A stretch of 56,412 nucleotides of DNA, from NCBI RefSeq assembly GCF_009789225.1, contig NZ_WSTA01000014.1:1-56412 (forward strand), in the 5' to 3' direction. This stretch comes from Agromyces seonyuensis (lineage in GTDB: Bacteria > Actinomycetota > Actinomycetes > Actinomycetales > Microbacteriaceae). The position numbers were made by a program, and so were the translations under genes. The notes below the pieces were generated by a model. It saw only the letters and a program-made list of their open reading frames with translations, ran no database searches and was not told where the DNA came from. Positions 27,147-35,433 of this stretch are shown piece after piece. Position 1 is the first letter of the stretch. Each line of letters starts with the position of its first letter.

Positions 27147-28255
27147 CCGATCCCCGCGACGAGGGAGCGGAGCGCGACGCCACGACCGAGCTCCTCGTCG
27201 AGCGCGTGCTGACCGCGCCCGGCCTCCGCGACGAACTCGCGACCGAGGTGCTGCCGCTCGCGGGCGGCGACCCGGAAGCGCGCCCGGAGCCCCGGACGCT
27301 GCGCTCGCGGCCGTCGGGTCCCGACCGACTGTTCCGGCTCACGGGGTTCGCGGCGGGCGGCACGACGGTCGCGATCATGCTCGCGGTCGGCGTGTTCCTC
27401 TCGTTCAACGCGGCCGATGCGATCTCCGTCGCGGGCCTCTCGTTCTTCACGACCACCGAGTGGTCGCCCGAGACGCAGGACTTCGGCATCGCGGCGGTGC
27501 TGTTCGGCACCGTCTCCATCGCGATCGTCGCGATGTGCGTCGCGGTGCCGCTCGCGCTCGGCACGGCGCTGCTCATCTCGGAGGTCGCTCCGGGCCGGTT
27601 CAAGTCGTTCCTCATCACGCTCGTCGACCTCATGGCCGCGGTGCCGAGCGTCGTCTTCGGCCTGTGGGGCGTGTTCTTCCTGCAGGAGAGCGTGATCCCG
27701 GTCTCGCAGTGGATCTCGAAGTACTTCGGGTGGATCCCCGTCTTCGCCGTCACCGACGCCGACGGCGTCCGGCTCACGGACGCGAGCGCGTTCACGTCGT
27801 CGGCGTTCATCGCGGGCATCGTGGTCGCGCTCATGGTCGTGCCCACGCAGACGTCGGTCATGCGCGAGGCGTTCTCGCAGGCGCCGATCGGCGAGCGGGA
27901 GGGCGCGCTCGCGCTCGGTTCGACGCGCTGGGGCATGATCCAGACGGTCGTGCTGCCGTTCGGCCGCGGCGGCATCATCGGCGGCACGATGCTCGGGCTC
28001 GGCCGCGCGCTCGGCGAGACCATCGCGGTCTACATGATCATCTCGCCGATCTTCGTCATCAACTGGCAGGTGCTGAAGACGGGCTCGAACTCGGTCAGCG
28101 CCCTCATCGCCCTGCGCTACGGCGAGGCGAGCGAGTTCGGCCTCTCGGCGCTCATGGCGGCGGGCCTCGTGCTCTTCTTCATCACCCTGGTGATCAATTT
28201 CGTCGCGTCCTCGATCGTGGCCCGCAGCCGCTCGGGCGCCCAGAGCGAGGCATGA
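27143..28255 (+). CDS. pstC: Phosphate ABC transporter permease PstC
   Basis: One of the two membrane channel subunits of the high-affinity phosphate importer. The 370-residue protein has about 70 polar residues at its N-terminus, then a first helix (TTVAIMLAVGVFLSFNAA) and the MetI-like permease domain (GTVSIAIVAMCVAVPLALGT, VDLMAAVPSVVFGLWGVFFL, REAFSQAPIGEREGALALGS as the ATPase-coupling EAA loop, and GRALGETIAVYMII). The usual length is about 310-340, so the extension is N-terminal and cytoplasmic. It overlaps the leader ORF and the pstA start (ATGA), so the genes are tightly coupled. Confidence 0.95.
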   Translation: MTDPRDEGAERDATTELLVERVLTAPGLRDELATEVLPLAGGDPEARPEPRTLRSRPSGPDRLFRLTGFAAGGTTVAIMLAVGVFLSFNAADAISVAGLSFFTTTEWSPETQDFGIAAVLFGTVSIAIVAMCVAVPLALGTALLISEVAPGRFKSFLITLVDLMAAVPSVVFGLWGVFFLQESVIPVSQWISKYFGWIPVFAVTDADGVRLTDASAFTSSAFIAGIVVALMVVPTQTSVMREAFSQAPIGEREGALALGSTRWGMIQTVVLPFGRGGIIGGTMLGLGRALGETIAVYMIISPIFVINWQVLKTGSNSVSALIALRYGEASEFGLSALMAAGLVLFFITLVINFVASSIVARSRSGAQSEA

Positions 28256-29784
28256 TGACGACCGAGACGCAGACGGAACTCCGCGAGGACGAGCTCCTCA
28301 TCGAGCCGGCCGAACCGACGCAGCCCCGCACGCGGCCCCGCACGAGGCGGCCCGACCCGGGGACGACCGAGACCGGCCCGAAGCGCCTCGTCCGCAGTGC
28401 GACCGTCTCGGACCGCTTCAACCTGCTCGGCGCCGGCGCCGCGGCGATCGCGGTGTCGACGCTGCTGTTCTTCTTCCTGACGCCGATGACCGGCTACGTC
28501 GGCTGGATCGTCGTGTCGTTCCTCGGGTTCCTCCTGATCTACGCTCTGCTCGTCTCGTTGAGCGGCAACCGGCAGGAGGTCTCCGACCGCATCCTGACCT
28601 GCCTGCTCGTCAGCGCGGGCGTCATCCTGATCTTCGCGCTCGTGTTCGTCGTGGCGTTCGCCCTGCTCCGCGGGCTCCCGGCGCTGGCGCACCTGAACTT
28701 CTTCACCGAGACGATGAAGCTCGCGGGGCCGCTCGACCCGCTCAGCATGGGCGGCATCCTGCACGCGATCGTCGGCACGCTCATCCAGATCTCGATCGCG
28801 CTCGCGATCACGATCCCGCTCGGCATCGCGACGGCGGTCTTCCTGAACGAGATCGGCGGGAAGTTCGCGCGGTTCGTGCGCACGATCTCGGACGCGATGA
28901 CCGCGCTCCCGTCGATCGTCGCCGGCCTGTTCGTCTATGCCGCGGTCATCCAGTTCATCACCCACGAGCGCTCGGGCTTCGCCGCATCGCTCGCGATCAG
29001 CGTCATGATGCTGCCGATCATCATCCGCGCCTCGGACGTCGTGCTGCGGCTCGTGCCCGGCAACCTCCGCGAGGCCTCGTACGCGCTCGGCACCACCAGG
29101 TGGCGCACGGTGTGGCACGTCGTGCTGCCGACGGCTCGGTCGGGCCTCGTCACGGCGGTCATCCTCGGCACGGCCCGCGGCATCGGCGAGACGTCCCCGG
29201 TGCTGCTGACCTCGGGCGTCACCGCGGTGCTCAACTTCAACCCCTTCGAGGGGCCGATGATCTCCCTGCCGCTGCAGGTCTTCGACTTCGTCAAATCGCC
29301 CGAGCCGAACATGATCGCGCGGGGTTTCGGCACGGCGGCGACCCTCGTGCTGCTCGTGCTGCTGCTCTTCCTCATCGCCCGGGCGATCGGCGGTCGCGCG
29401 CCCGGCGTGCTGAGCAGCCGCCAGCAGCGCTCGGCGGCCATGCGCAGCGCGGCGGATGCCTCGCGCATCACGCTCCGCCACATGCAGCGGGAGGCGGCGG
29501 CGCACCCGATCGAGTACGCGGTCGAGACGCCGGTCGAGGATGCTCCGGTCGCGCCGGATCCAGGGGAGACGAAGCCGGTCGCGGATGCCTCGCCCGAGAC
29601 GGCCCCGGAAGGGGCGCCGGACCCGCCGGTTCGGCGGCGCATCCTCCCGCCGCGGCTCGACTGGGGCCGGCTGCGGCACTCGCTGACGACCGGCCGGGCA
29701 GACCCCGAGACCCCCGTCGACCCCGACCCCGACCCCGATCCCGACTCCGATTCCGACCCCCAGACCGAGGAGCGCTCGTCGTGA
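28252..29784 (+). CDS. pstA: Phosphate ABC transporter permease PstA with long acidic C-terminal extension
   Basis: The second channel subunit of the phosphate importer. A charged N-terminus of about 45 residues precedes the helices (LLGAGAAAIAVSTLLFFFLT, and a MetI-like domain with ISIALAITIPLGIATAVFLN, the EAA loop REASYALGTTRWRTVWHVVL and GTARGIGETSPVLLTSGV). PstA is usually about 300 residues; this one has 510. The last 120 or so form a cytoplasmic tail that ends in a run of Asp-Pro and Asp-Ser dipeptides encoded by a short tandem repeat near 29715-29760. ATG at 28252 overlaps the pstC stop; the pstS GTG overlaps its own stop. Confidence 0.93.
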   Translation: MMTTETQTELREDELLIEPAEPTQPRTRPRTRRPDPGTTETGPKRLVRSATVSDRFNLLGAGAAAIAVSTLLFFFLTPMTGYVGWIVVSFLGFLLIYALLVSLSGNRQEVSDRILTCLLVSAGVILIFALVFVVAFALLRGLPALAHLNFFTETMKLAGPLDPLSMGGILHAIVGTLIQISIALAITIPLGIATAVFLNEIGGKFARFVRTISDAMTALPSIVAGLFVYAAVIQFITHERSGFAASLAISVMMLPIIIRASDVVLRLVPGNLREASYALGTTRWRTVWHVVLPTARSGLVTAVILGTARGIGETSPVLLTSGVTAVLNFNPFEGPMISLPLQVFDFVKSPEPNMIARGFGTAATLVLLVLLLFLIARAIGGRAPGVLSSRQQRSAAMRSAADASRITLRHMQREAAAHPIEYAVETPVEDAPVAPDPGETKPVADASPETAPEGAPDPPVRRRILPPRLDWGRLRHSLTTGRADPETPVDPDPDPDPDSDSDPQTEERSS

Positions 29785-31403
29785 CCATCCGAATCCGCCG
29801 ACTGGTCCGCGCTGCGACCGGTTCCGCACTCGTGCTGCTGCTCGCGGCCGGGTTGTCGCAGCAGGGAGCATCCCTCGCCCGTGCCGAGTCGTACGTGAAC
29901 ATCGCGGGGACGGGCTCGACGTGGTCGCAGAACGCGCTCGACCAATGGCGCAAGAACGTGCAGGCCAACTACGGCATGACGATCAACTACTCCGGCACCG
30001 GCTCGTCGGCGGGCCGACGCGACTTCATCGACGGCAGCGTCGACTTCGCCGTGTCGGAGATCCCGTTCCAGACGGCGCCGGAGGACGGCTCGGCGCCCGA
30101 GGTGCCGCGCACCGGCTACGCCTACATGCCCATCGTCGCCGGCGGCACGTCGTTCATGTACAACCTCAAGATCGGCGGCAAGCGGGTGACGAACCTGCGC
30201 CTGTCGGGCGACGTCATCACGAAGATGTTCACGGGCGCGATCTCGAAGTGGAACGACCCGGCGATCCAGGCCGACAACCCGGGCCTCGCCATGCCCGACC
30301 GGGCGATCGTGCCGGTCGTGCGCTCCGACGGCTCCGGCTCGAGCGCGCAGTTCTCGCTCTGGATGTCGAAGCAGTACCCGAGCCTGTGGACTGCGGGCAT
30401 GCGCTCGCAGTTCCCGACGCCGGCGAACGGGAAGGCGCAGAACGGCTCGCTCGGCGTCGCCGGCTACGTCAGCCAGGACTACGGCGAGGGTGCGATCACC
30501 TACGTCGAGTACTCGTACGCACTGAAGTCCGGCTTCCCCGTCGCGAAAGTGCTCAACGCGGCCGGGTACTACATCGAGCCGACGGCGAACTCCGTCGCGG
30601 TCGCGCTCCTCAAGGCGGGCATCAACTCCGACCTCACGCAGAACCTCGACGGCGTCTACAACAACGCCGATCCGCGCACCTACCCGCTCTCGAGCTACTC
30701 GTACATGATCGTGCCGACGGAGGTCGCGGCCGGCAGCATCTTCACCGAGGCGAAGGGAAAGACCCTCGGCGCGTTCGCGACGTACTTCCTCTGCGAGGGC
30801 CAGCAGCAGGCCTCCGCGCTCGGCTACTCGCCGCTGCCGATGAACCTCGTGCGCGCCGGGTCGGAGGTCATCAAGCGGATTCCGGGCGCGAACACGGGCG
30901 GCATCGACTTCAACGCGTGCAACAACCCGACCTTCAAGGCCGGCGAGAGCGAAGCCGACAACCAGCTCGCGAAGACGGCGCCGCAGCCGGCCGCGTGCGA
31001 CAAGAAAGGGCCGGACCAGTGCACGACCGGCACGGCCGGCGCGTTGACCGAGACGCCCGTCACCGGCACCGGCGGCGGTGGGTCGTCGGCCGACGGCGGG
31101 TCGTCGACGGAGGGCGCTGCGACGGGTGGCGGCGGATCGGCGGACAACGCGACCGCCGACACCGGCGGGGCGGATGCCTCCGGCGCGGAGGCGATCTACG
31201 ACGCGAACGGCAATCTCGTGTCGGGAAGTTCGTCGGTCGTCGGTTCCGCGGTGTCGTCGCCCTTCACCCTGCCCGAGGACGAGTGGGAGACGCCGCAGTA
31301 CCTGATGCTCGCCGCTGTCGTGCTGTTCGCGCTGGCGATCCTCGTCCCGCCGCTCGTCTCGCCGCGGATGCGACGCAGCCGCGGCGGCGGCGGCTCGAGC
31401 TGA
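29781..31403 (+). CDS. pstS: Phosphate-binding protein PstS, anchored by a C-terminal membrane helix
   Basis: A 540-residue substrate-binding protein for the Pst importer. The signal peptide has a plain hydrophobic core (SALVLLLAAGLSQQGASLARA) and no lipobox Cys. The mature part begins ESYVNIAGTGSTWSQNALDQW and holds phosphate-site segments (GTGSSAGRRDFIDGSVDFAV, GGTSFMYNLKI, RSDGSGSSAQFSLWM). A Gly/Ser/Thr/Asp-rich linker of about 100 residues leads to a C-terminal helix (YLMLAAVVLFALAILVPPLV) and a basic tail. PstS is normally a lipoprotein of about 370 residues, so this tethering is unusual. The GTG start at 29781 overlaps the pstA stop as GTGA. A strong terminator follows. Confidence 0.9.
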   Translation: MTIRIRRLVRAATGSALVLLLAAGLSQQGASLARAESYVNIAGTGSTWSQNALDQWRKNVQANYGMTINYSGTGSSAGRRDFIDGSVDFAVSEIPFQTAPEDGSAPEVPRTGYAYMPIVAGGTSFMYNLKIGGKRVTNLRLSGDVITKMFTGAISKWNDPAIQADNPGLAMPDRAIVPVVRSDGSGSSAQFSLWMSKQYPSLWTAGMRSQFPTPANGKAQNGSLGVAGYVSQDYGEGAITYVEYSYALKSGFPVAKVLNAAGYYIEPTANSVAVALLKAGINSDLTQNLDGVYNNADPRTYPLSSYSYMIVPTEVAAGSIFTEAKGKTLGAFATYFLCEGQQQASALGYSPLPMNLVRAGSEVIKRIPGANTGGIDFNACNNPTFKAGESEADNQLAKTAPQPAACDKKGPDQCTTGTAGALTETPVTGTGGGGSSADGGSSTEGAATGGGGSADNATADTGGADASGAEAIYDANGNLVSGSSSVVGSAVSSPFTLPEDEWETPQYLMLAAVVLFALAILVPPLVSPRMRRSRGGGGSS

Positions 31404-31425
31404 CCGGCGCCTCGCCGACGCTTCC

Positions 31426-31457
31426 GGCCGGGGGTCGCGACCTCGCGACCCCCGGCC
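31426..31457 (+). terminator. Strong hairpin after pstS
   Basis: A perfect 14-bp stem, GGCCGGGGGTCGCG (31426-31439) with its complement (31444-31457), and a 4-nt loop, 22 bases after the pstS stop. It separates pstCAS from the downstream surface genes. Confidence 0.75.
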
Positions 31458-31544
31458 GTTGCCCGCGCGTCTGAAAACTGCACTGATCGGGGATTTTGCA
31501 GCGACCCCGAGTGTTCCGACGGGGTCCCCCCTTGTTGCGGATCC

Positions 31545-31577
31545 GTTCATCCACGGGCCACGCACCGCCCATACCTT
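31545..31577 (+). promoter_or_regulatory. PHO-box-like tandem repeat with downstream -10
   Basis: GTTCATCCACG (31545-31555) agrees fully with the 11-nt direct-repeat pattern described for Streptomyces PhoP (G-K-T-C-A-Y-Y-Y-R-S-G). The next 11 bases, GGCCACGCACC, agree at 8 of 11 positions. TACCTT at 31572-31577 is a plausible -10. It precedes the large PstS-like gene and suggests phosphate-starvation control. Binding is inference. Confidence 0.4.
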
Positions 31578-31626
31578 CACTTCCGGCCGGCAGGAAACCT
31601 GCCCGAAATCCTCATGGAGGACCCCT

Positions 31627-34194
31627 GTGCAGCTCGCACGCTCAACCCGACGCCCGACCTGGATCGCTTCCGGATCCGTCGGTCTGCTCACCGGCGCGCT
31701 CGTCTTCGGACTGGTCGCGCTGACGGGCATCGTCGTGGAGTCGGCGCCGGCCAACGCCGCCGATTCCTCGGCCGTGACGCTCACGGCCGCGGAGCAGGAC
31801 CACGACCTCGAGCACGCCCCGTTCCCCGACCTCGCGGTGACGGTGTCGCAGACCCAGGACCTGGTCGCGCAGGGCATCCGCGTCAGCTGGACGGGCGGCA
31901 AGAAGTCGACGGCGCCGACCGCCGGCAGCAACGGCGGCACGAACTTCCTCCAGATCTTCATGTGCTGGGGCGAGGACGAGCAGAACCCGGGCCGACCCGA
32001 TCGCACGACGTGCATGTACGGCGGCGCGAACTCTCCCGGTTCGACGCGCGACGCCTACCGCAACATGTCGCTCGACGCGATCCCGGCCGAGGATCAGGCG
32101 TTCTCGGCGCCGTCGGCCGTGTCGTTCCTCCCGCCGTACACCGGCATCCCGTTCGTCGCTCGCGACGGTTCGCGCGTCGACGGCGTCACGACCGATCCGA
32201 CGACCGGCGCCAAGTCCATCGACGGCACCGTCAACCTCAACATCAACCCGTACTTCACGGCCAACACGACGAACGAGATCCCGTGGGTCGGCTCGGGCAA
32301 TGACGGCAAGGGCTCGGTCTCGTTCGAGGTGCAGACCGCCTCGCAGGCTCCGGCGCTCGGCTGCGGCGAGGCCGCGACGAGCGGCGGCGTGACCACCGGG
32401 GCGAGCTGCTGGCTTGTGATCCTGCCCCGCGGAGTCTCCGACAACGGCGCCGCCAACATCACGCAGTCCGGTCTCTTCATCGAGTCCTGGAAGCACGCGC
32501 TGGCCGTCGAGCTCGACTTCGAACCGGTCGGCAGCCGCTGCCCGGTCGGCGCGGCCGAACGCCAGCTCGCCGGCAGCGAACTCGCGGCGCTCGCCGTCAA
32601 CTCGTGGCAACCGGCGGTCTGCAACCAGGAGGGCGGGTCCGTCTACTCCCTCCTCACCATGCCGGAATCGGACGCCGTCACGGCGGCGGCGACGACCGTC
32701 GACGCGCCGCTCGCGCTGACGAGCAATCCGCTGGACCTCGAGGGCAGCGACGATCCCCTGAAGTACGCACCGATCGCCCTCACCGGCGTGACGATCTCGG
32801 TGGCGATCGACCGACGCCCGAACCCGTTCCTCGAGCTTCCGGATGCGTACACGGACGCGGCGCGATCACCGTTCACGACCGTCAACCTGACGCCGCGCCT
32901 CTTGGCGAAGCTGTTGAGCTACTCGTACCTCTCGGCGTTGCCGAACGGCACGGACACGAGCTACCTCGACGGCACGAACCTCGACACCATCACGAAGGAC
33001 CCCGACTTCCTCGCCGTCAACGACGTGGAGTGGGCGGCGCAGGATCTCGCGGGGCCGGCGATCGCCGATGTGATCGTGCCGCAGGGCCGCTCCGACGCGG
33101 CACGGGCGGTCTGGGCATACATCGCCGCCGACGAGGATGCGCGGGACTTCATGGCGGGCGAGCCCGACCCGTGGGGCATGGTCGTGAACCCGTACTACTC
33201 GACGGACGCCGCGAAGAATCCCAGCGGCTACGCCTTCGACCTCGACCGCGACGACTTCCCGAAGGCCGACCCGGTCGAGGCGACGCCCGCGAACCAGGGC
33301 CCCATCAACCTCGTCACCTGGCGACCGTATGCGAACGACCTCGGCACCGTCGCCTATCTCAGCTTGCGCGGCGACGGCCTCCTCCTCGGCGGCTGGGACC
33401 CCTACTCGTTCCCCGCGAAGTACACGAAGGGCGCCCGGATGCTTCCCGGCAACCAGGCTCTGCTCGGGCTCACCAGCACCGCCGACGCCGCCCGCTACCA
33501 GGTCGTCACGGCGTCGCTGCAGAACCCGTCGGGCAAGTTCGTCGATCCGACGAACAGGTCGATGCTCGCCGCGGCGGAAGCGATGACGGCGAACGGCGAG
33601 TCGACGACGGTGCTGGAGTTCGATCCGGAATCGACGACCGCGCAGACGGCCGGCGGGGCGTATCCGCTCACCCTGCCGGTCTACGCGGCGGCCAACCCGT
33701 ATGGTGCGGGCCCGGAGCTGCGCACGGCGTACGCCAAGTTCATCCGGTACGCCGCGGGCACCGACGGCCAGACGCCCGGCGTCGAGACCGGCCGGCTTCC
33801 CGCGGGATACGCACCGATCCCGGCGGCATGGGCCCAGGCTGCCGACGCGGCGGCCGACGCGATCGAAAAGGGTCCGGTCTCGACGCAGCAGCCGAGCACG
33901 GGCACCGGCACGAACACCGGCACTTCGTCCTCGGGCTCGCCGCTCGGCGGCTCGACCGCCTCATCGGGCTCGAACGGCATCACGCCGACGGTCGGCGGCG
34001 GCGGCGCAGCGGAGCAGCAGCCGGTGGCGAGCGGCGCTGTCAGCCCGTCCCTGAACGGCTCGACGACGCCGGTCGACCCGACGACGGCGACGAGCTACGT
34101 CGTCCCGATCAGCCTCCTCGCCGGCACCGCCAGCGCGATCGTCACGTTGATCGTGGCGCGACGCCGGCCCATCAGAACTTGGGTGCGCCGCTAG
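31627..34194 (+). CDS. Large exported PstS-like protein with C-terminal membrane anchor
   Basis: An 855-residue surface protein. It has a signal peptide (VGLLTGALVFGLVALTGIVV, cleavage after ANA), a beta-rich N-terminal half with paired Cys residues (MCWGEDEQNPGRPDRTTCMY, then LGCG and ASCWLVILP), and a second half resembling periplasmic phosphate-binding proteins of actinobacteria (LTPRLLAKLLSYSYLSALP, DPDFLAVNDVEWAAQ, VPQGRSDAARAVWAYIAAD). A Ser/Thr/Gly linker and one C-terminal helix (VVPISLLAGTASAIVTLIVA) with a basic tail follow. There is no LPXTG motif. The GTG start at 31627 has GGAGG 8 nt upstream. Its place inside the pst cluster suggests phosphate or phosphorylated-ligand capture at the cell surface; ligand and role are inferred. 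Confidence 0.7.
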   Translation: MQLARSTRRPTWIASGSVGLLTGALVFGLVALTGIVVESAPANAADSSAVTLTAAEQDHDLEHAPFPDLAVTVSQTQDLVAQGIRVSWTGGKKSTAPTAGSNGGTNFLQIFMCWGEDEQNPGRPDRTTCMYGGANSPGSTRDAYRNMSLDAIPAEDQAFSAPSAVSFLPPYTGIPFVARDGSRVDGVTTDPTTGAKSIDGTVNLNINPYFTANTTNEIPWVGSGNDGKGSVSFEVQTASQAPALGCGEAATSGGVTTGASCWLVILPRGVSDNGAANITQSGLFIESWKHALAVELDFEPVGSRCPVGAAERQLAGSELAALAVNSWQPAVCNQEGGSVYSLLTMPESDAVTAAATTVDAPLALTSNPLDLEGSDDPLKYAPIALTGVTISVAIDRRPNPFLELPDAYTDAARSPFTTVNLTPRLLAKLLSYSYLSALPNGTDTSYLDGTNLDTITKDPDFLAVNDVEWAAQDLAGPAIADVIVPQGRSDAARAVWAYIAADEDARDFMAGEPDPWGMVVNPYYSTDAAKNPSGYAFDLDRDDFPKADPVEATPANQGPINLVTWRPYANDLGTVAYLSLRGDGLLLGGWDPYSFPAKYTKGARMLPGNQALLGLTSTADAARYQVVTASLQNPSGKFVDPTNRSMLAAAEAMTANGESTTVLEFDPESTTAQTAGGAYPLTLPVYAAANPYGAGPELRTAYAKFIRYAAGTDGQTPGVETGRLPAGYAPIPAAWAQAADAAADAIEKGPVSTQQPSTGTGTNTGTSSSGSPLGGSTASSGSNGITPTVGGGGAAEQQPVASGAVSPSLNGSTTPVDPTTATSYVVPISLLAGTASAIVTLIVARRRPIRTWVRR

Positions 34195-34249
34195 GCGTGC
34201 TCGGGCCGGGCGGCGTCGTCGTCCGGAACTTGCTTCGAAAGGTCACGGA

Positions 34250-35401
34250 ATGAAGTCCAAGAAGGTTCTCGCCCTCGGGGCGGCGACTGCGGTCGCCCTC
34301 GTGGGTGCGTTCGCGGCTGCTCCTGCATACGCGGACCCGATCACCGACGGCTACTCGATCGTCGGCTCCGACACGTTGCAGGACGCCGTCGGCGCGCTCG
34401 CAAACGGCACGACGATCACCGGATCGTCGGTCAAGCTCAAGGGCGCCGGCAAGTCGCTCGGCTCGTGGGACGCCTTCACGCTCGGCGTCTCCGGCGGCGT
34501 CGGCAAGATCCAGGCCAAGGCCTACGGCCCGGTCTTCGACCGTCCGAACGGTTCCGGCGCGGGCCGCACGTCGCTGCTCCGTTCGATCGGCTACAGCGGC
34601 AGCACCGTCTACAACGGCGTCGACGTCGCCGGCCAGGTCGACTTCGCCCGCACCTCGTCGAAGGGCACGTCGGTCTCCGGCGGCGTGCTCACCTACGTCC
34701 CCTTCGGTCAGGACGCCATCTCGTTCATCTCCGAAGTCGGCGCCGACTCCGACGGCGACGGCGACGCCGCGGCCGCGGCAGCCTGGGTCGCGAGCCTCAC
34801 CAAGGCGGAGCTCACGTCGATCTACCAATCGACGTCGGCCGCGCCGGTCGCGGTGCCCGGCACCGACTACGTCGTCAAGCCGCTCGGCCTGCAGTCCTCG
34901 TCGGGCACGTGGACGACGTTCCTCACCAAGATCGGCGTCACGACGATCGGCACCGGCGTCGACACCCGCAGCAACTCGATCCCCGAGAACGACGGCGCGC
35001 AGCTCACGGCCGGCGCGAACGAGATCCAGATCGTCCCGGTCTCGGCGGCGAACTACGTCGGCCAGGTCAACGGCGCCGCGCGCATCAACACGATGGCCGG
35101 CGTCACGCTCGGCTCGATCGACGGCGTCGCACCGGCGACGGGCTCGGCGCCGAACCTCGTGCCGAACCCGACGTTCTACAACAGCGCCGACTGGGGCCGC
35201 ACGGTCTTCATCGTCGTGCCGACGGCGAAGATCACGCCCGGCGCGTCGTTCGACCAGGGCACCTCCGACCTGGTCAACACGAACTCCACGGTCAGCCTCA
35301 CCTACTGGGGCACCTCGAACGCCCCGGGCACGTCCAAGGCCGTGAAGCTCAAGTTCGGCTTCGCCCAGCCCGTCGACGCAGCATTCACCGCGAACAACTG
35401 A
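34250..35401 (+). CDS. Secreted PstS-like substrate-binding protein
   Basis: A 383-residue exported protein. The signal peptide ends at APAYA before DPITDGYSIVGSDTLQDAV. The segments IVGSDTLQDAVGAL, GSWDAF, NGSGAGRTSLLRS, VDFARTSSKG and FGQDAISFI follow the order seen in PstS-type phosphate-binding folds, where glycine/serine loops hold the anion. Unlike the two upstream binding proteins it has no C-terminal helix and no lipobox, so it should be soluble or held by protein partners. AAAGG lies 9 nt before the ATG, and it follows the previous gene by 55 bases, probably in the same operon. Confidence 0.68.
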   Translation: MKSKKVLALGAATAVALVGAFAAAPAYADPITDGYSIVGSDTLQDAVGALANGTTITGSSVKLKGAGKSLGSWDAFTLGVSGGVGKIQAKAYGPVFDRPNGSGAGRTSLLRSIGYSGSTVYNGVDVAGQVDFARTSSKGTSVSGGVLTYVPFGQDAISFISEVGADSDGDGDAAAAAAWVASLTKAELTSIYQSTSAAPVAVPGTDYVVKPLGLQSSSGTWTTFLTKIGVTTIGTGVDTRSNSIPENDGAQLTAGANEIQIVPVSAANYVGQVNGAARINTMAGVTLGSIDGVAPATGSAPNLVPNPTFYNSADWGRTVFIVVPTAKITPGASFDQGTSDLVNTNSTVSLTYWGTSNAPGTSKAVKLKFGFAQPVDAAFTANN

Positions 35402-35433
35402 TCCACCGATTCGGAAAGGGAAGTAGCGCAACA

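Noticed and set aside
28117-32015. Long minus-strand frames opposite pstC, pstA, pstS and the 31627 gene
   Set aside because: All are low-complexity Arg/Glu/Asp-rich shadows. The plus-strand genes have clear families, overlapping starts and ribosome-binding sites.
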